Positions 5,380 through 6,406 of a stretch of 6,406 nt of DNA are shown one piece after another. The number at the start of each line of letters is the position of its first letter. The stretch's first letter is position 1. The notes below the pieces were generated by a model. That model was not told the DNA's origin. It saw only the letters and a list, made by a program, of their open reading frames with translations, and did not search any database. The position numbers and the translations under genes were made by a program. The DNA comes from Pseudomonas sp. Lineage in GTDB: Bacteria; Pseudomonadota; Gammaproteobacteria; Pseudomonadales; Pseudomonadaceae. The DNA is taken from NCBI GenBank assembly GCA_029240955.1, contig JARDZH010000124.1:1-6406 (forward strand), given 5' to 3'.

Positions 5380-6406
5380 TGCGAATCGCCTTGCTCGCGC
5401 CGCTGCCGCCTGAGCAGAACGGCATCGCTGACTACGCCGGGCACCTGCGCCATGCGCTGGAAGGCCTTGGCGTGCAGGTCGTCACGCCGCTGCAAGGCGT
5501 GGGCAACGATCCACGCGGCGCCGTCGAGCGGGTCGGCACCAGCGACTGGCGTGGTGTGGATCTGGTGCATGCGGAACTCGGCGGCGGCCGGCTCGCTGAA
5601 TTTCAGGCCTTGCAGGCGCTCCGCGAACGGCTTCCCCGGCTGCCGATGACGGCGACCGTCCACGATCCGGAGCGGCTGGTCTGGCGGCGCGAGAGGCTGC
5701 CCTGGCCGTTGTCCATTGCGACCACCATGCGCTCGCCTGCGCCAGAGATCGCCACGGTGCTGGCCGACCCGCTGTGCCTGCGCGAAGAACGCCAACTGGC
5801 CCGCCACATGACCCGGCTGATCACACTGACCCAGGCCGGCAGTCACGCGCTGCGCGAACGCATGGGCCTGGCCGAATCGCAAATGGCGGTCATCCATCAC
5901 GGCAACCTGGCGATCGCGCCGCAGCCGCTGCCGGCACTCACCCCTTTGCGGCTGCTGTATTTCGGCTTCATCTACCGCGGCAAAGGCATCGAGGACCTGC
6001 TCGACGCGCTGGCGAATCTGTTTCTCGCGCAACCGCAGTTGCGTTCCAGGGTCAGCCTGACGCTGGCAGGCGGCAGCGAGCCGGAAATGGCCTTCGGACC
6101 GTCGGGAAGTTATCTGGATCAGTTGCGCCGCCGCATTCGCGAACTAGGGCTGGTGGATCGCATCGACTGGCAGCTGGACTTGCCGCCCGAGCGCATCGCC
6201 GAGGTTATTCAGGCGCATCACGTGATGGTGCTGCCTTACCGCGAGTCGAGCAAATTGAAGATTCTTGGCAAGCTGCGCGGCACCAGCGGCGCGCTGTCCT
6301 GGGCGGTGGCCTGCGGGCGCGGTGTGATCACCTCCGACGCCAGATCCTTCGCCGAAGAGGTTTCTCACGGCAACGGGATGATCTACCCGCAAGGCGACGT
6401 CGAGGC
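5379..6406 (+). CDS. pslF: PslF-like family 4 (GT-B) glycosyltransferase (3' partial)
   Basis: The frame starts at ATG 5379 and stays open to the window edge, giving 342 residues; P. aeruginosa PslF is about 395, so roughly the last 50 are missing. The N-terminal acceptor domain opens with MRIALLAPLPPEQNGIADYA, which carries the PP..NGIADY signature common in GT-B enzymes of family 4. TVHDPERLVW (93-102) and VIHHGN (171-176) follow. The C-terminal donor domain starts at about 190 (LRLLYFGFIYRGKGIEDLL, with the usual G-K-G), then TLAGG (228-232), a helix LDQLRRRIRELGL, and VLPYRESSKLKILGKLRGTS before SGALSWAVACGRGVITSD (303-320). The EX7E donor-site motif is not conserved: Trp308 sits where the second Glu is expected. 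In the Psl pathway PslF adds a sugar to the lipid-linked repeat unit at the cytoplasmic face; its donor cannot be told from sequence. pslG would be expected next. Confidence 0.88.
   Translation, partial: MRIALLAPLPPEQNGIADYAGHLRHALEGLGVQVVTPLQGVGNDPRGAVERVGTSDWRGVDLVHAELGGGRLAEFQALQALRERLPRLPMTATVHDPERLVWRRERLPWPLSIATTMRSPAPEIATVLADPLCLREERQLARHMTRLITLTQAGSHALRERMGLAESQMAVIHHGNLAIAPQPLPALTPLRLLYFGFIYRGKGIEDLLDALANLFLAQPQLRSRVSLTLAGGSEPEMAFGPSGSYLDQLRRRIRELGLVDRIDWQLDLPPERIAEVIQAHHVMVLPYRESSKLKILGKLRGTSGALSWAVACGRGVITSDARSFAEEVSHGNGMIYPQGDVE

Overview
The window carries five consecutive plus-strand genes with little space between them, forming an exopolysaccharide operon of the Pseudomonas Psl type. 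The order is pslA (5' end missing), pslB, pslD, pslE and pslF (3' end missing). Gene order, protein lengths and domain make-up match the start of the Psl locus as known from P. aeruginosa. The difference is that pslC, which lies between pslB and pslD there, is absent; a 151-base non-coding gap takes its place. High GC with strong G/C preference at third codon positions, together with the gene content, points to a Pseudomonas other than P. aeruginosa. The P. syringae group or a close relative is a plausible guess, but species cannot be fixed from this sequence alone. Codon use looks even across the window, with no mobile elements, tRNA or rRNA genes, CRISPR arrays or signs of recent insertion.

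Layout: 1-985 is the C-terminal two thirds of PslA, the membrane phosphoglycosyltransferase that starts the repeat unit on undecaprenyl phosphate. 985-2439 is PslB, a bifunctional mannose-1-phosphate guanylyltransferase/phosphomannose isomerase that makes GDP-mannose; it overlaps pslA by one base. 2440-2590 is the gap, with a perfect 9-bp hairpin, several GGA motifs (one resembling an RsmA/RsmE site) and the pslD Shine-Dalgarno. 2591-3370 is PslD, a short outer-membrane polysaccharide-export lipoprotein. 3388-5379 is PslE, a Wzz/Wzc-type inner-membrane co-polymerase whose cytoplasmic kinase-like domain has lost the Walker A lysine. 5379-6406 is PslF, a GT-B (family 4) glycosyltransferase that overlaps pslE by one base and runs off the window.

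How they work together (known for the families, inferred here): PslB supplies GDP-mannose, PslA puts the first sugar phosphate on the lipid carrier, PslF and later glycosyltransferases extend the repeat unit, and PslE with PslD link polymerisation in the inner membrane to export through the periplasm and outer membrane. The operon promoter and the pslA leader, where control by c-di-GMP/FleQ, RpoS and RsmA is known in P. aeruginosa, lie upstream of the window. I see no wholly new system. The points most worth a second look are the missing pslC with the structured gap in its place, the degenerate kinase domain of PslE, and the divergent donor-site motif of PslF.
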